From Promethearchaeota archaeon (GTDB lineage: Archaea > Asgardarchaeota > Lokiarchaeia > Sigynarchaeales > SOKP01), in the NCBI GenBank assembly GCA_019057775.1, contig JAHLWT010000031.1:1-53850 (forward strand): DNA of 53,850 nucleotides, in the 5' to 3' direction. The notes beneath the pieces are model-generated. The model saw only the letters and a list, made by a program, of their open reading frames with translations. It was not told the origin of the DNA and searched no databases. The position numbers were made by a program, and so were the translations under genes. Of the stretch, positions 17,530 through 26,846 are shown piece after piece (position 1 is the first letter of the stretch; each line of letters begins with the position of its first letter).

Positions 17530-19299
17530 TTAGCTCGATCTCTCTTCAATTTTAAGCTTTGATTTTTGTTTTTGATATAATGTCTCATATATTTGCTTAT
17601 ACAATACATTTGAACTGATCAACTCGCCATGGGTGCCAAACCCTACGACCCTACCCCTATCTAAAATTAAAATGTAATCTGCTCCCCTAATTGTTGAAAT
17701 TCTTTGAGTAATAATAATTGTTGTAGTTTTCTTCATAATTTCTGTCAATGCTTGTTGAATTTTAAATTCCGTTTCTACATCAACTGAGCTTGTAGAATCA
17801 TCTAATATCAAAATTTTGGGGTGTATTATCAAAGCTCGCGCTATTGAGAGACGTTGTTTTTGTCCTCCTGATAATCTTGTACCTCGTTCACCAACAATAG
17901 AATCATAACCTTTAGGTAACGATACAACAAAATCATGTAGATCTGCTATTTTTGCAGCCTCAGTAATTTCATCTCTTGAGGCAACATCCCTTCCATAGGC
18001 TATATTTTCTGCTATAGTTTTATCAAAGAGAAAAGTTTCTTGAGAAACAATACCAATATTTTTTCGCAGATCTTTTAACAGATATGTTCTAATATTTTTC
18101 TGGTCAATCTTAATACTACCATTATTAATTTCATAGAATCGGGGAATTAAATTGATAATCGTAGATTTCCCTGAACCCGTTGTGCCTAATATGGCTAAAA
18201 CCTTTCCCGCAGGTACTTTAAATGAAACATCTTTTAAGATCCTGTGATCCTGAGTATATCCAAACGAAACATTTTCAAATTCAACATCGCCATTTAATGA
18301 TGTAATAGGAATCGCATTAGGCAGGTCTTCAATCTCTGGAGTTGATTCTAAAATTTCTCTCACGCGTGTAAGGGCTGCATCCGCTTGGATATATACTAGC
18401 ATTATTTGTCCCACCATCATTAATGGAAAAGTAAGAGCTACAACATAAGATAATAACGTGATAAAAGTGTTTAATGCCATTGTTCCGGCAATAATTCTAA
18501 TACCTCCTAAATATAAAGTGAGAATTGTTATGGTTCCAATAAGTATCTGAATTAACGGATGATAAAATGAGTTGTATTTTACAGAATTTACGCTTGCATC
18601 ATAAAACCTCTTATTATTCTTTAAAAATTTTTGATACTCTTTTTGTTGAGTGCTAAAGATACGCACAACCTGAGCACCTACAATATTTTCTCTTATGGTA
18701 GTAGTGAGATCTCCAAAACTCTCTCTGGTGTCTAAAAAAATAGGTTTTAATTTTTTAGCAATGTAGATGGATAAAGCGAGTGAAATTCCAACTGCTATTA
18801 ACAATACATACATTAGTTCTCTACCAAAAATTAGAAACCCAATTATAATCCCTCCTAATTGAAAGGATGATTGAAGGGTTGAAGTTAAGCCCATACCAAA
18901 AATTTGGTTCGTTTCCTCAACATCACTAGTAGCACGTGCTATTAATTGGCCCGTTTCTGTTTTGTCAAAATATGAGAAAGATTGACGATATATTGCATTA
19001 CTTATATCTGTTCTAAGACTATAAGTTGCGTTAGAGGAAACTTCTGCACCTTTAAGTCTCGCAGCTCTGTTGAAGATATATCTTAATGAGGCAAATAATA
19101 CAACCAAAAAGAAATTGATTAGTAATTCACTTGCATTAACAGCTATAGTTCTATTAGGATCTAAAGCTCCTACCATCCTTCCAATAAAAATGGGGTATGT
19201 AATGTAGAAAGTTGAGGAGATTAAATGCAATATCGATTGAGAGATGAATTTTTTCTTCGATTTTAGCCAATACTTAAATATCATTCGAGCGGAGTTCAA
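17530..19299 (-). CDS. Heterodimeric ABC exporter, degenerate-site subunit (pair 2)
   Basis: Half-transporter of 589 residues with six membrane helices and an NBD. Walker A is GTTGSGKST and the signature LSGGQKQ is canonical. Walker B, however, is followed by Asp (ILILDDSTSS) instead of the catalytic Glu, and the switch His is Gln (IIITQRIS). This is the pattern of the non-hydrolytic half in LmrC/BmrC/TM287-type heterodimers. The start is TTG; the N-terminal S-A-R-M-I-F-K-Y-W matches the paralogue at 23721 (S-V-R-M-I-F-K-Y-W), which supports the longer start over the internal ATG. Its partner gene follows after 3 nt. Confidence 0.88.
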   Translation of the reverse strand: MNSARMIFKYWLKSKKKFISQSILHLISSTFYITYPIFIGRMVGALDPNRTIAVNASELLINFFLVVLFASLRYIFNRAARLKGAEVSSNATYSLRTDISNAIYRQSFSYFDKTETGQLIARATSDVEETNQIFGMGLTSTLQSSFQLGGIIIGFLIFGRELMYVLLIAVGISLALSIYIAKKLKPIFLDTRESFGDLTTTIRENIVGAQVVRIFSTQQKEYQKFLKNNKRFYDASVNSVKYNSFYHPLIQILIGTITILTLYLGGIRIIAGTMALNTFITLLSYVVALTFPLMMVGQIMLVYIQADAALTRVREILESTPEIEDLPNAIPITSLNGDVEFENVSFGYTQDHRILKDVSFKVPAGKVLAILGTTGSGKSTIINLIPRFYEINNGSIKIDQKNIRTYLLKDLRKNIGIVSQETFLFDKTIAENIAYGRDVASRDEITEAAKIADLHDFVVSLPKGYDSIVGERGTRLSGGQKQRLSIARALIIHPKILILDDSTSSVDVETEFKIQQALTEIMKKTTTIIITQRISTIRGADYILILDRGRVVGFGTHGELISSNVLYKQIYETLYQKQKSKLKIEERSS

Positions 19300-19390
19300 G
19301 TAAGAATGCCCCTTGTTTGTGTAAAATAAAAAAAACTTAGATGAAGTTTTTTAGTTTCAATTCTCAACCCTATTTCCCTATTATTAATCT

Positions 19391-21943
19391 TTAAACACCA
19401 GTATCTTTATATTGCATTTCTAAAAGTCGCTTATATTTCCCATCTAAGGATAATAATTTCTCGTGATTTCCTTCTTCTATGATATTATGCTTTTCAGCAC
19501 CTAGCACGATAATATGATCAGCATTTTTAATGGTGGAAAGCCGATGGGCTATAATAATAGTAGTTCGTCCCTTCCGTGCTTTATTAAGTGCATCTTGAAT
19601 TAGAGTTTCTGTGTAAGGGTCAACAGAAGAAGTTGCTTCATCTAAAATAAGAAACTTTGGATCAGTAATTAAGGCTCGAGCAAAAGCAATTAATTGACGT
19701 TGACCAATTGAAATGTTTGAACCATTTTCTTTTAATTTAGTCTCATATTTCTTATTAAGTGTTTCAATGAAATTATGTAATCCAAGAAATTTTGAGACTT
19801 CTATCATTTTTTTTTCAATTTCAGGAGTAGGAGTTTCAAACGCATAAAGGAGGTTTTCTCTAATTGTTCCAGTAAATATGAATGCATCTTGAGGGACCAA
19901 GCCAATTAAATCTCGTAATTCTTTCTTATTTACTTTTCTTATATCAATTCCATCAATCAGAACACTTCCTTTATTTACATCATAAAAACGAGATATTAAC
20001 TTGATTGCTGTTGTTTTTCCTGCTCCAGTTTCTCCAACAATAGCCAATGTAGTGCCTGTTTTTATTTTAAAATTTATATCTTCTAATACGTAACCTTTTG
20101 ACTGTTCATGCTGAATAAGTATTTTTTGTTCTTTTATCGCAGCTTTAACAATTTGTGGAAAATCTTGAAAGATATCATCAGCAATAGGCATATTTGCGAG
20201 CATCCGAGCAAGTGCTTGAGGGGAAGGTGCCTTCATCCCCCCACCCATCATTCCTCCTCCTTCTCCACCCATTCCTCCACCACTAGATTGCCTCATGCTT
20301 GATTTGCTACTCAGCATCTTTTCCAAATTTTGTACCATCATTGATATTATCTTAGGATTCATAGCCATCATTCCACCAGAAGACAATCCCTTCATTGAAG
20401 GTTTACCCATCATAGGTTTTTTTATCTCAGAAGACTTTTTAGATTGCTTTTTAAATGAAGTTTTATATTCGGGATGTTTTTTAGCTAATTCTGTATTTGG
20501 AACGGCGTACTCGAACTCCGCTAATATGCTATCGATTTTTTGAGGTATTTCATTAGGTTTACTCCCCATTAGTCCCATGAATAATTGCTGTTGAATATTG
20601 GGGGGCATATTCATAATATTTTTTAATACGAATGAAGAATATGGTTCAGGGAATGCCTTAATGGCTTCATATGCTCTTTTCATCATTGGATTATTCTGCA
20701 TCATCTGTTGCATCGTGTTCATTGGCGATTTTGAAATATGTTTACTTTTACTACCATCTTCATTTTCAAAAATATATCCAAAACTTACATCCTTAAACTC
20801 TAATTCTCCATTAACCTCCGAAAGACTTTCAGGATTTTCTGGATCAGGGATCTCTACTCTTTCTTGTAATAGAGAATAAATTCTATCTGTAGCTGCTAAA
20901 GCTGCTTCAATTATTTGCTGAACCTGTATTAAACTCATGAAAGGGCGAAAGAATTGAGCCAAGATGCTAATAAAAGCAGTTAAAACGCCTACCGAAACTG
21001 TAGCGCCTAGGATAGATACATTACCCATGACTGCAAAGCCTCCTATAAGAATAACACTTGCCGTAATTATTGAAGTGACAAAACCAATTAAAGGAAAGAA
21101 TACAGACATTATTCTTCTTATTCTTAACATAACTCTATAATTTTCTGTATTAGCTTCATCAAATTCAGATGTTGCTTTCTTCTCTTGCCCAAAAGATTGT
21201 ACCACTTTAGCTCCTGCGATATTCTCTTGTACAGAAGTAGTCACTTTGCTAATACTTTCCCTTGTCTTTTTGAATATGTCAGAAATAACTTTTTTAAATA
21301 TTTTTAGCATTACTATAAATATTGGAAATATAACTAAACTTATAGTCGCTAGAAGTGGATTGAGAATATACATTATAAATACTGTAAGTACAATTGATAA
21401 AAACCCACTTATGATCATTACAAATTGCCCTCCTACTAATTGATTCAGTTGATCAATATCATTTGTAGTAATTGAAATTATATCTCCAGAAGGGTGTAGA
21501 TCAAAATAAGTCATAGACATATCCTGCAATTTAAAGAATAAATCATTTCTTATTTTATATACAACGTTCTGAGATACTGTAGCCATCCCATATTGTGAAA
21601 TGTATGTGGAAATTGCCATAAAAAGCATCAAGAATAAATAAAATATGCTCATGTTAAGAACGAACTGAGGTTTTTGAGCTATAATTCCTTTATCAATAAT
21701 AAGTGCTGAGATTATTGGGCTTATTGACATTATACTTGTACCTATTAGCAATAAAAAAGTGAATAGCATAAACGATCTTCGAAAAGGTTTTAGATATGAA
21801 AATAGATATTTCCATAGTATTTTCCTGGGGTTATCCAATTTTTTATTATCTTCACCAAACAAAAACCTTCCATGGCCTCCCGCCATAGGTTGTCGAATTT
21901 CTTTCTCAGGTTCTTCCTTATTTTTTTGATCTTTTACACTCAA
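19391..21943 (-). CDS. Heterodimeric ABC exporter, catalytic subunit with large NBD insertion (pair 1)
   Basis: An 850-residue half-transporter. The membrane domain spans about 55-345 and the A-loop Tyr is near 390. A roughly 225-residue insertion (about 391-615) then precedes Walker A GETGAGKTT (about 637-645). The insertion is rich in Met, Gln, Gly and Ser (M-Q-Q-M-M-Q-N-N-P-M-M; G-G-G-M-G-G-E-G-G-G-M-M-G-G-G-M). It ends in a helical SPQALARMLANMPI...AAIKEQ part shared with the 742-residue paralogue. Walker B FLILDEATSS and switch His IIAHRLS are intact; the signature is SIGQRQ. TTG start with AAAGGGAGGAATC upstream, overlapping the end of the partner gene's region. The insertion's role is unknown. 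Confidence 0.88.
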   Translation of the reverse strand: MSVKDQKNKEEPEKEIRQPMAGGHGRFLFGEDNKKLDNPRKILWKYLFSYLKPFRRSFMLFTFLLLIGTSIMSISPIISALIIDKGIIAQKPQFVLNMSIFYLFLMLFMAISTYISQYGMATVSQNVVYKIRNDLFFKLQDMSMTYFDLHPSGDIISITTNDIDQLNQLVGGQFVMIISGFLSIVLTVFIMYILNPLLATISLVIFPIFIVMLKIFKKVISDIFKKTRESISKVTTSVQENIAGAKVVQSFGQEKKATSEFDEANTENYRVMLRIRRIMSVFFPLIGFVTSIITASVILIGGFAVMGNVSILGATVSVGVLTAFISILAQFFRPFMSLIQVQQIIEAALAATDRIYSLLQERVEIPDPENPESLSEVNGELEFKDVSFGYIFENEDGSKSKHISKSPMNTMQQMMQNNPMMKRAYEAIKAFPEPYSSFVLKNIMNMPPNIQQQLFMGLMGSKPNEIPQKIDSILAEFEYAVPNTELAKKHPEYKTSFKKQSKKSSEIKKPMMGKPSMKGLSSGGMMAMNPKIISMMVQNLEKMLSSKSSMRQSSGGGMGGEGGGMMGGGMKAPSPQALARMLANMPIADDIFQDFPQIVKAAIKEQKILIQHEQSKGYVLEDINFKIKTGTTLAIVGETGAGKTTAIKLISRFYDVNKGSVLIDGIDIRKVNKKELRDLIGLVPQDAFIFTGTIRENLLYAFETPTPEIEKKMIEVSKFLGLHNFIETLNKKYETKLKENGSNISIGQRQLIAFARALITDPKFLILDEATSSVDPYTETLIQDALNKARKGRTTIIIAHRLSTIKNADHIIVLGAEKHNIIEEGNHEKLLSLDGKYKRLLEMQYKDTGV

Positions 21944-21945
21944 TT

Positions 21946-23721
21946 TTAGATTCCTCCCTTTATTGCCATTTTCTTAACTCCTGTCTTGGTTTTCTGCTTA
22001 TAAAACAATGTTTCGTAGATTTGTTTATATAAAACATTTCCATCAAATAATTCTTGGTGCGTTCCATATCCTACAACTCGTCCTTTATCCAAAATTAATA
22101 TTCTATCCGCATTTCGGATAGTAGAAATACGTTGGGTGATAATAATTGTAGTTGTATCTTTCATTATTCTTTCCAAGGCATCTTGGATCTTGAATTCTGT
22201 CTCAACATCTACAGAACTCGTTGAATCATCAAAAATTAATATACTTGGTTTTGTTATAAGAGCACGGGCAATTGAAAGGCGCTGTTTTTGCCCCCCAGAT
22301 AAGCGAGTTCCCCTTTCACCTACAAGACTATCATATCCCTTCGGAAGAGATATAATAAAATCGTGTAGGTTCGCAATCTTAGCCGCCTCTTCAATTTCTT
22401 CTTGAATAGCGTTTTCTACCCCAAAAGCAATATTTTCTCCAATGCTTTTATTAAAGAGAAATGTTTCTTGGGACACAATGCCAATATTTTTCCGTAAATC
22501 CTTTAATAAATATTTTTGTATGTTTATACCATCAATTTTTATCATCCCAGAATTAATTTCGTAAAATCGGGGTAATAAATTAATTATAGTTGATTTACCA
22601 GATCCAGTTGTGCCGATAATTGCTAATTTCTTTCCAGTAGGAATTTCAAAAGTAATATCTTTTAAAACTCGATGTTCAGAAGTATAGCCAAAAGTGACAT
22701 TTTCAAATCTCACGTCTCCTTTCATGGATTCAATAGAGATTGCATCAGGTAAATCCTTTACATCAGGAGTGGATTCTATAACTTCCCTAATACGTGATAG
22801 TGCCGCGTCAGCTTGTACATACATCATCATAATTTGACCCCACATGACTAATGGGAAGAGCATGATCCCAAGATAACCTTGAAATGATACTAAAGTGCCA
22901 AACTGTATTTGTCCTTGGATAATCATATTTCCACCTAAATATAGCAGGAAAATCATTGTAAAACCAATTATAACATAATTTAAAGGCATATATAAAGAAT
23001 TTAACTTAGCTGTTCTTACACTAGCGTTGAAAAATCTCTTGTTATTAGTTGCAAACTTTCTACGTTCTTTATTTTGGTTGCTGAACATACGCACAACTTG
23101 AGCTCCAATAATATTTTCACGTATTGTATTTGTTAATTCTCCGAAGCTTTCTCTGGTCTCATAATAAATAGGTCTCAGCTTTTTTGCTAATATTAATGAT
23201 GATAAAAGCGAAATTGGCATTATTGTAATAAAAATCAAAGCTAATTGGAAATTTAAGAAAACTGAAACAAAAATTACTCCAATTAATTGAATCGATCCCT
23301 GAAGACCTAGAGCAAAACCCATTCCAAAAATCATTTGAGTTTCTTCAACATCTGAAGTTGCTCGCGCAACTAATTGCCCCGTCTCTGTTTTATCAAAGTA
23401 AGAAAAGGATTGACGATAAATAGCATTACTAATATCTGCCCGTAGATGATAGGCTGCAGCAGATGCTACAACAGCTCCTTGAAGTCTTCCAGCTCTATTT
23501 GCTAAGAAACTCAAGACACCAAACAATAAGACTAGAATAAAATATAACCATAAACTAAATACTGTTAAAGATGTTGGGGCTACTAAGCCACCTACTATTT
23601 TACCTATGAAAATAGGAGTCATTAGTGCAAATACCGTTGCCAGAATCTGATAACCCGCAGAAGTCCAGAATTCTTTTTTGGATTTAAACCAATATTTAAA
23701 TATCATTCTAACTGATCCCAT
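21946..23721 (-). CDS. Heterodimeric ABC exporter, degenerate-site subunit (pair 1)
   Basis: A 591-residue half-transporter closely similar to the 589-residue protein. It has six membrane helices, Walker A GTTGSGKST, signature LSGGQKQ, Walker B ILIFDDSTSS with Asp replacing the catalytic Glu, and ITQRIS with Gln replacing the switch His. It forms the non-catalytic half of pair 1 with the 850-residue protein that follows after 2 nt. ATG start. First transporter gene after the PadR regulator (41-nt gap), so it is probably the first structural gene of a five-gene operon. Repetition of the same gene order downstream shows duplication of the whole pair. Confidence 0.9.
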   Translation of the reverse strand: MGSVRMIFKYWFKSKKEFWTSAGYQILATVFALMTPIFIGKIVGGLVAPTSLTVFSLWLYFILVLLFGVLSFLANRAGRLQGAVVASAAAYHLRADISNAIYRQSFSYFDKTETGQLVARATSDVEETQMIFGMGFALGLQGSIQLIGVIFVSVFLNFQLALIFITIMPISLLSSLILAKKLRPIYYETRESFGELTNTIRENIIGAQVVRMFSNQNKERRKFATNNKRFFNASVRTAKLNSLYMPLNYVIIGFTMIFLLYLGGNMIIQGQIQFGTLVSFQGYLGIMLFPLVMWGQIMMMYVQADAALSRIREVIESTPDVKDLPDAISIESMKGDVRFENVTFGYTSEHRVLKDITFEIPTGKKLAIIGTTGSGKSTIINLLPRFYEINSGMIKIDGINIQKYLLKDLRKNIGIVSQETFLFNKSIGENIAFGVENAIQEEIEEAAKIANLHDFIISLPKGYDSLVGERGTRLSGGQKQRLSIARALITKPSILIFDDSTSSVDVETEFKIQDALERIMKDTTTIIITQRISTIRNADRILILDKGRVVGYGTHQELFDGNVLYKQIYETLFYKQKTKTGVKKMAIKGGI

Positions 23722-23762
23722 TTAATTGAGCATCTCTTTTTTTTATTTTTTCGTTTATTTTT

Positions 23763-24296
23763 TCATTTTAATTCATTCTGAAAGCTCGCTAATTTTTTTT
23801 TCTCCTTTTGGATTTTTTCAAGCATAGTAATTAAGTCTGATTCCATGCTCGTAAGGATCTTGATTTTCTTTTCATTTGAGATATCTTTTTGAATGATGTG
23901 TTCTACTGGACTGCTCCAAACTTTAAAAGTTGCTTCTTTTAGGAAAGTTTCATGATCAAAATTGCCCTTTGCAGAGGGAAATCTTTCTTCAATAAATTCA
24001 AAATATTTTCCAAGGTTCTCCCTAAGATCGTCAAGTCTTGCCTCTCCTTGTTTGGATAGAAAAAATAAGTGTTTTGGCCTACCAGTTTCAAGACTAATAT
24101 CATCCTTTTTAATCAGATCTCCTTTTTCTTCTAACTTTTTCATCATTCGATATATTTTTGAATGTGGAATTTCTCCATACTGCTTTAAATCGTAATAAGT
24201 AAGTCCATTTGGACAATTTTTAATTGTGTTAAATACAAATAATGTAGCTAATTCACGTATGAAATTTCCAAAAAAATTAAAATGTTTAGGCCACAA
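23763..24296 (-). CDS. PadR-family transcriptional regulator
   Basis: Winged-helix regulator of 177 residues. The N-terminal half contains the PadR-like helix-turn-helix (NCPNGLTYYDLKQYGEIPHSKIYRMMKKLEEKGDLI) and the wing (ETGRPKHLFFLSKQGEARL). The C-terminal half is a charged helical dimerisation region ending in KIQKEKKKLASFQNEL. It is first in the operon with four ABC exporter genes, recalling LmrR-LmrCD and similar PadR-regulated efflux loci, so it probably represses this operon and senses an exported compound (inference). The start is TTG at 24294-24296 with no clear Shine-Dalgarno. Confidence 0.8.
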   Translation of the reverse strand: MWPKHFNFFGNFIRELATLFVFNTIKNCPNGLTYYDLKQYGEIPHSKIYRMMKKLEEKGDLIKKDDISLETGRPKHLFFLSKQGEARLDDLRENLGKYFEFIEERFPSAKGNFDHETFLKEATFKVWSSPVEHIIQKDISNEKKIKILTSMESDLITMLEKIQKEKKKLASFQNELK

Positions 24297-24329
24297 TTTT
24301 CCTATTTTCGAAAGAAGAAATATTTTTTT

Positions 24330-24399
24330 TCAGAATGAAATATTTATAAAAGTTGAAATTTCGCCTTCTATTTAATTTTTTTCATTTTGAAATATTAAT
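24330..24399. promoter_or_regulatory. Regulatory region between PadR/ABC operon and DUF362 gene
   Basis: Two related 18-nt direct repeats lie at 24330-24347 (TCAGAATGAAATATTTAT) and 24382-24399 (TCATTTTGAAATATTAAT). The first overlaps the minus-strand TATA-like box TTTATAAATA (24341-24350) about 45 nt before the PadR gene start. A third weaker GAAATAT occurs near 24317. They are candidate operators for the PadR regulator; the assignment is inference. Confidence 0.35.
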
Positions 24400-24519
24400 C
24401 TATATCATTTCTTGGTATGATGATAAATTGAACATATAACCTAATATTTTGAAAAATCATTAAATAATGTGAAAATAATAAGTTTCTCATAATACTTTAA
24501 CTAATGAAAAAATATAAAA

Positions 24520-25854
24520 ATGACTAAAGTATATATTAGCGAAATAAATGAAGGTATTAGCACTGCCGTAAGTGATATTCTATCAAAGATAGAAGATTTT
24601 AGTGGACCAATATTAAAAGAATCTAATGAAGTATATCTTAAACCAAATGGTATAGATTTTAAAAAACATTCTTTTACTTCTCCTCAGGTATTAAAATGTG
24701 TTATTGAGTATTTTAAGGAAAAAGGAGCGGATGTATATGTAATGGAGAATTCCACGCAAGCAAATATGACTAGGATAGTTTTTGCCCTTAATGGCTTTAA
24801 AGATGTATGCGAGCAGACAGGTGCTAAAATTATTTATTTAGACGAGGAAGATACGAAATCTTTCGAATTTAAAGGAAAACCATCAAAAGAGGAAGATCCT
24901 AAAGGCTATAATTTGAAAACCTTTAGATTACCTCTTACGGTCGTTAAAATAATGGAAAACAGAGATAAAATCTCATACATTAACATTCCAAAATTAAAAA
25001 CTCATAGTATGACAGTAGTCACTTTAGGAATAAAAAATCAATGGGGATTTCCCGAGCATGCTGATCGGGGCAAAGATCATAATTATAATTTACATTCTAA
25101 ACTTGTAGATACATATGAATTAATAAAACCAGATTTAACTCTCATAGATGGTACAGAAGGAACTATCCATGGACATTATCCACCCACATCATGGGAGGAT
25201 AAATTAGTCATCCCTTTTAAAATATTAATCGGAGGAAGGGATACGTTAGCCGTAGATGTTGTTGGGGCAAGAATTTTCGGCTTTTCCATTAAAGACGTTC
25301 CACATCTAAGAATTGCAAATAAGAGAGGATTAGGTGAGGGTGATTTAAGCAAGATAGAAGTCATTGGAAAAGATCTAGCTGATTATAAAGAGAAATATCC
25401 GTGGGACTTGCGTCAAAAGTTTCCAGATGACGTTAAAATCATAAAAGGTAAAAAACTATTATGTAGAGAAGGGTGTCAAAATAATCCACTGGCAACGTTA
25501 CAAGTGTTTGCTTTTGATCATGTTGAAAAATTTAAAGGCGGTTGGTTCCTTGTAATGGGAAAGGGACATGATGACGATCTTGTAGAGCAATTAAAAGAAG
25601 AAGGATATACTAGAGGTCTAGTAGCAGGATATTGTGCAATTGATGAAGTTGGTCAAAATCTTCGGAAAGAATTTGGCAGGAGAAAAGTATTTTTTTCAGG
25701 GGATTGTAATAATTTAGCTGAAACAGTAAAGGCAGAATTGAAGTTATCAAAAATGACTGTGTTTGATCTAGTCCCTTCAATTTCAACAGAAGAGTTAATG
25801 TCGCTTATTGATGAGGCTAATAGAAATGGTAGTAGAGCGTTGACTCCTTTATAA
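24520..25854 (+). CDS. DUF362 domain protein
   Basis: A 444-residue cytoplasmic protein of the DUF362 family. It shows LKPNGIDFKKHSFTSP near the N-terminus (family: 'iKpN.......ts.evv'), the Y-I-N-I-P-K-L-K-T-H-S-M-T-V-V-T-L-G-I-K-N core (family: 'NvPklKtH..t.vTlaiKN'), LIDGTEGTIHGH, and DTLAVDVVGARIFGF. The C-terminal 140 residues form a further alpha/beta region with Cys at CREGCQNN, GYCAIDE and GDCNN. No ferredoxin-type cluster motif is present. DUF362 proteins have no firmly established activity. ATG start without Shine-Dalgarno, read divergently from the ABC operon. Confidence 0.8.
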   Translation: MTKVYISEINEGISTAVSDILSKIEDFSGPILKESNEVYLKPNGIDFKKHSFTSPQVLKCVIEYFKEKGADVYVMENSTQANMTRIVFALNGFKDVCEQTGAKIIYLDEEDTKSFEFKGKPSKEEDPKGYNLKTFRLPLTVVKIMENRDKISYINIPKLKTHSMTVVTLGIKNQWGFPEHADRGKDHNYNLHSKLVDTYELIKPDLTLIDGTEGTIHGHYPPTSWEDKLVIPFKILIGGRDTLAVDVVGARIFGFSIKDVPHLRIANKRGLGEGDLSKIEVIGKDLADYKEKYPWDLRQKFPDDVKIIKGKKLLCREGCQNNPLATLQVFAFDHVEKFKGGWFLVMGKGHDDDLVEQLKEEGYTRGLVAGYCAIDEVGQNLRKEFGRRKVFFSGDCNNLAETVKAELKLSKMTVFDLVPSISTEELMSLIDEANRNGSRALTPL

Positions 25855-25958
25855 TACAAAACAAAAACTAACCAAATTTACAGCAAAATTTTTCTTTTAT
25901 AATAACTTTTTCACAAAATAAAAAAATATTTTTAAAGATAATTAACAAATAAATAATT

Positions 25959-26708
25959 GTGGATTTAAGTTCTATTTATCTAGAAATAAAACAAGTTTTA
26001 TCGATCCCTGACGAAAATTTTGATCTGGAACGAAATATCAATAGGATTTTTAAATCAGAGCCAGAAGAAAATAAACTCGAAATTGTTGGCGATATTTTAA
26101 GCTTTATCAATAAATTTTCCTTATTTAAAGAGATAAAACCATTTATGAGTTCTTTATACACCAGTATTAATAATACGCTTGAAATTAGACTCGATAATGT
26201 TTTTGATTTCGAGGATTTATTAATAAAAAATTCAATCATGCATTTTATTCAAGAATATATTGATTACTCCCAACTTACCCAAAAAGATCAAGTTTTAGAA
26301 TATTTATCAAATTCTTTAGAAAAACTCCAAACACAACCATTAATCATGAACCTTGGATTATTACTTAAACCTGTCTATGAAGACATTACATATCTAAATA
26401 AGTTAAAAAAAGTAAATCCAATTGAGGTTACCTACAACTTGAATAATGAAACTGAATTACAGATTAAAAAAGATATTGATACATGGCTAAAATCTCAAAG
26501 TATCAGTATAGATAATCAAGAAGGTTTAAAAGAACAATTAAATATAGAGTTTAATAGATTGCTTCTAAAATATAATTTAACAAAAGAATCTGAAAAATCT
26601 AAAAGGATACACTTAGAAGTTATGGAAATGCTTACAATGCAATTAACAATACTAAGTTTGATGGATCATATACCTGACGATTCTATTGAGCCTATTCCGA
26701 TAAAATAA
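25959..26708 (+). CDS. Hypothetical helical protein
   Basis: A 249-residue acidic, Leu/Ile-rich protein that looks almost entirely alpha-helical, with no membrane segment and no recognised motif. It begins at a GTG codon (MDLSSIYLEIKQ) with no obvious Shine-Dalgarno. The next gene on the same strand, encoding the 35-residue repeat protein, starts 138 nt later, leaving room for a separate promoter. I cannot assign a family. Confidence 0.55.
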   Translation: MDLSSIYLEIKQVLSIPDENFDLERNINRIFKSEPEENKLEIVGDILSFINKFSLFKEIKPFMSSLYTSINNTLEIRLDNVFDFEDLLIKNSIMHFIQEYIDYSQLTQKDQVLEYLSNSLEKLQTQPLIMNLGLLLKPVYEDITYLNKLKKVNPIEVTYNLNNETELQIKKDIDTWLKSQSISIDNQEGLKEQLNIEFNRLLLKYNLTKESEKSKRIHLEVMEMLTMQLTILSLMDHIPDDSIEPIPIK

Positions 26709-26846
26709 TCAGTGTATAATTGAAATTTGTCTGTATATTATCAGTATTTTTTTTCTCTTTTAAATAATTCATGAAGTTAGAACATAAAAATAATTAAATA
26801 CGGGTTTTAATATTATATTTAAAAAAATTTAAATTAATTTACGAAA

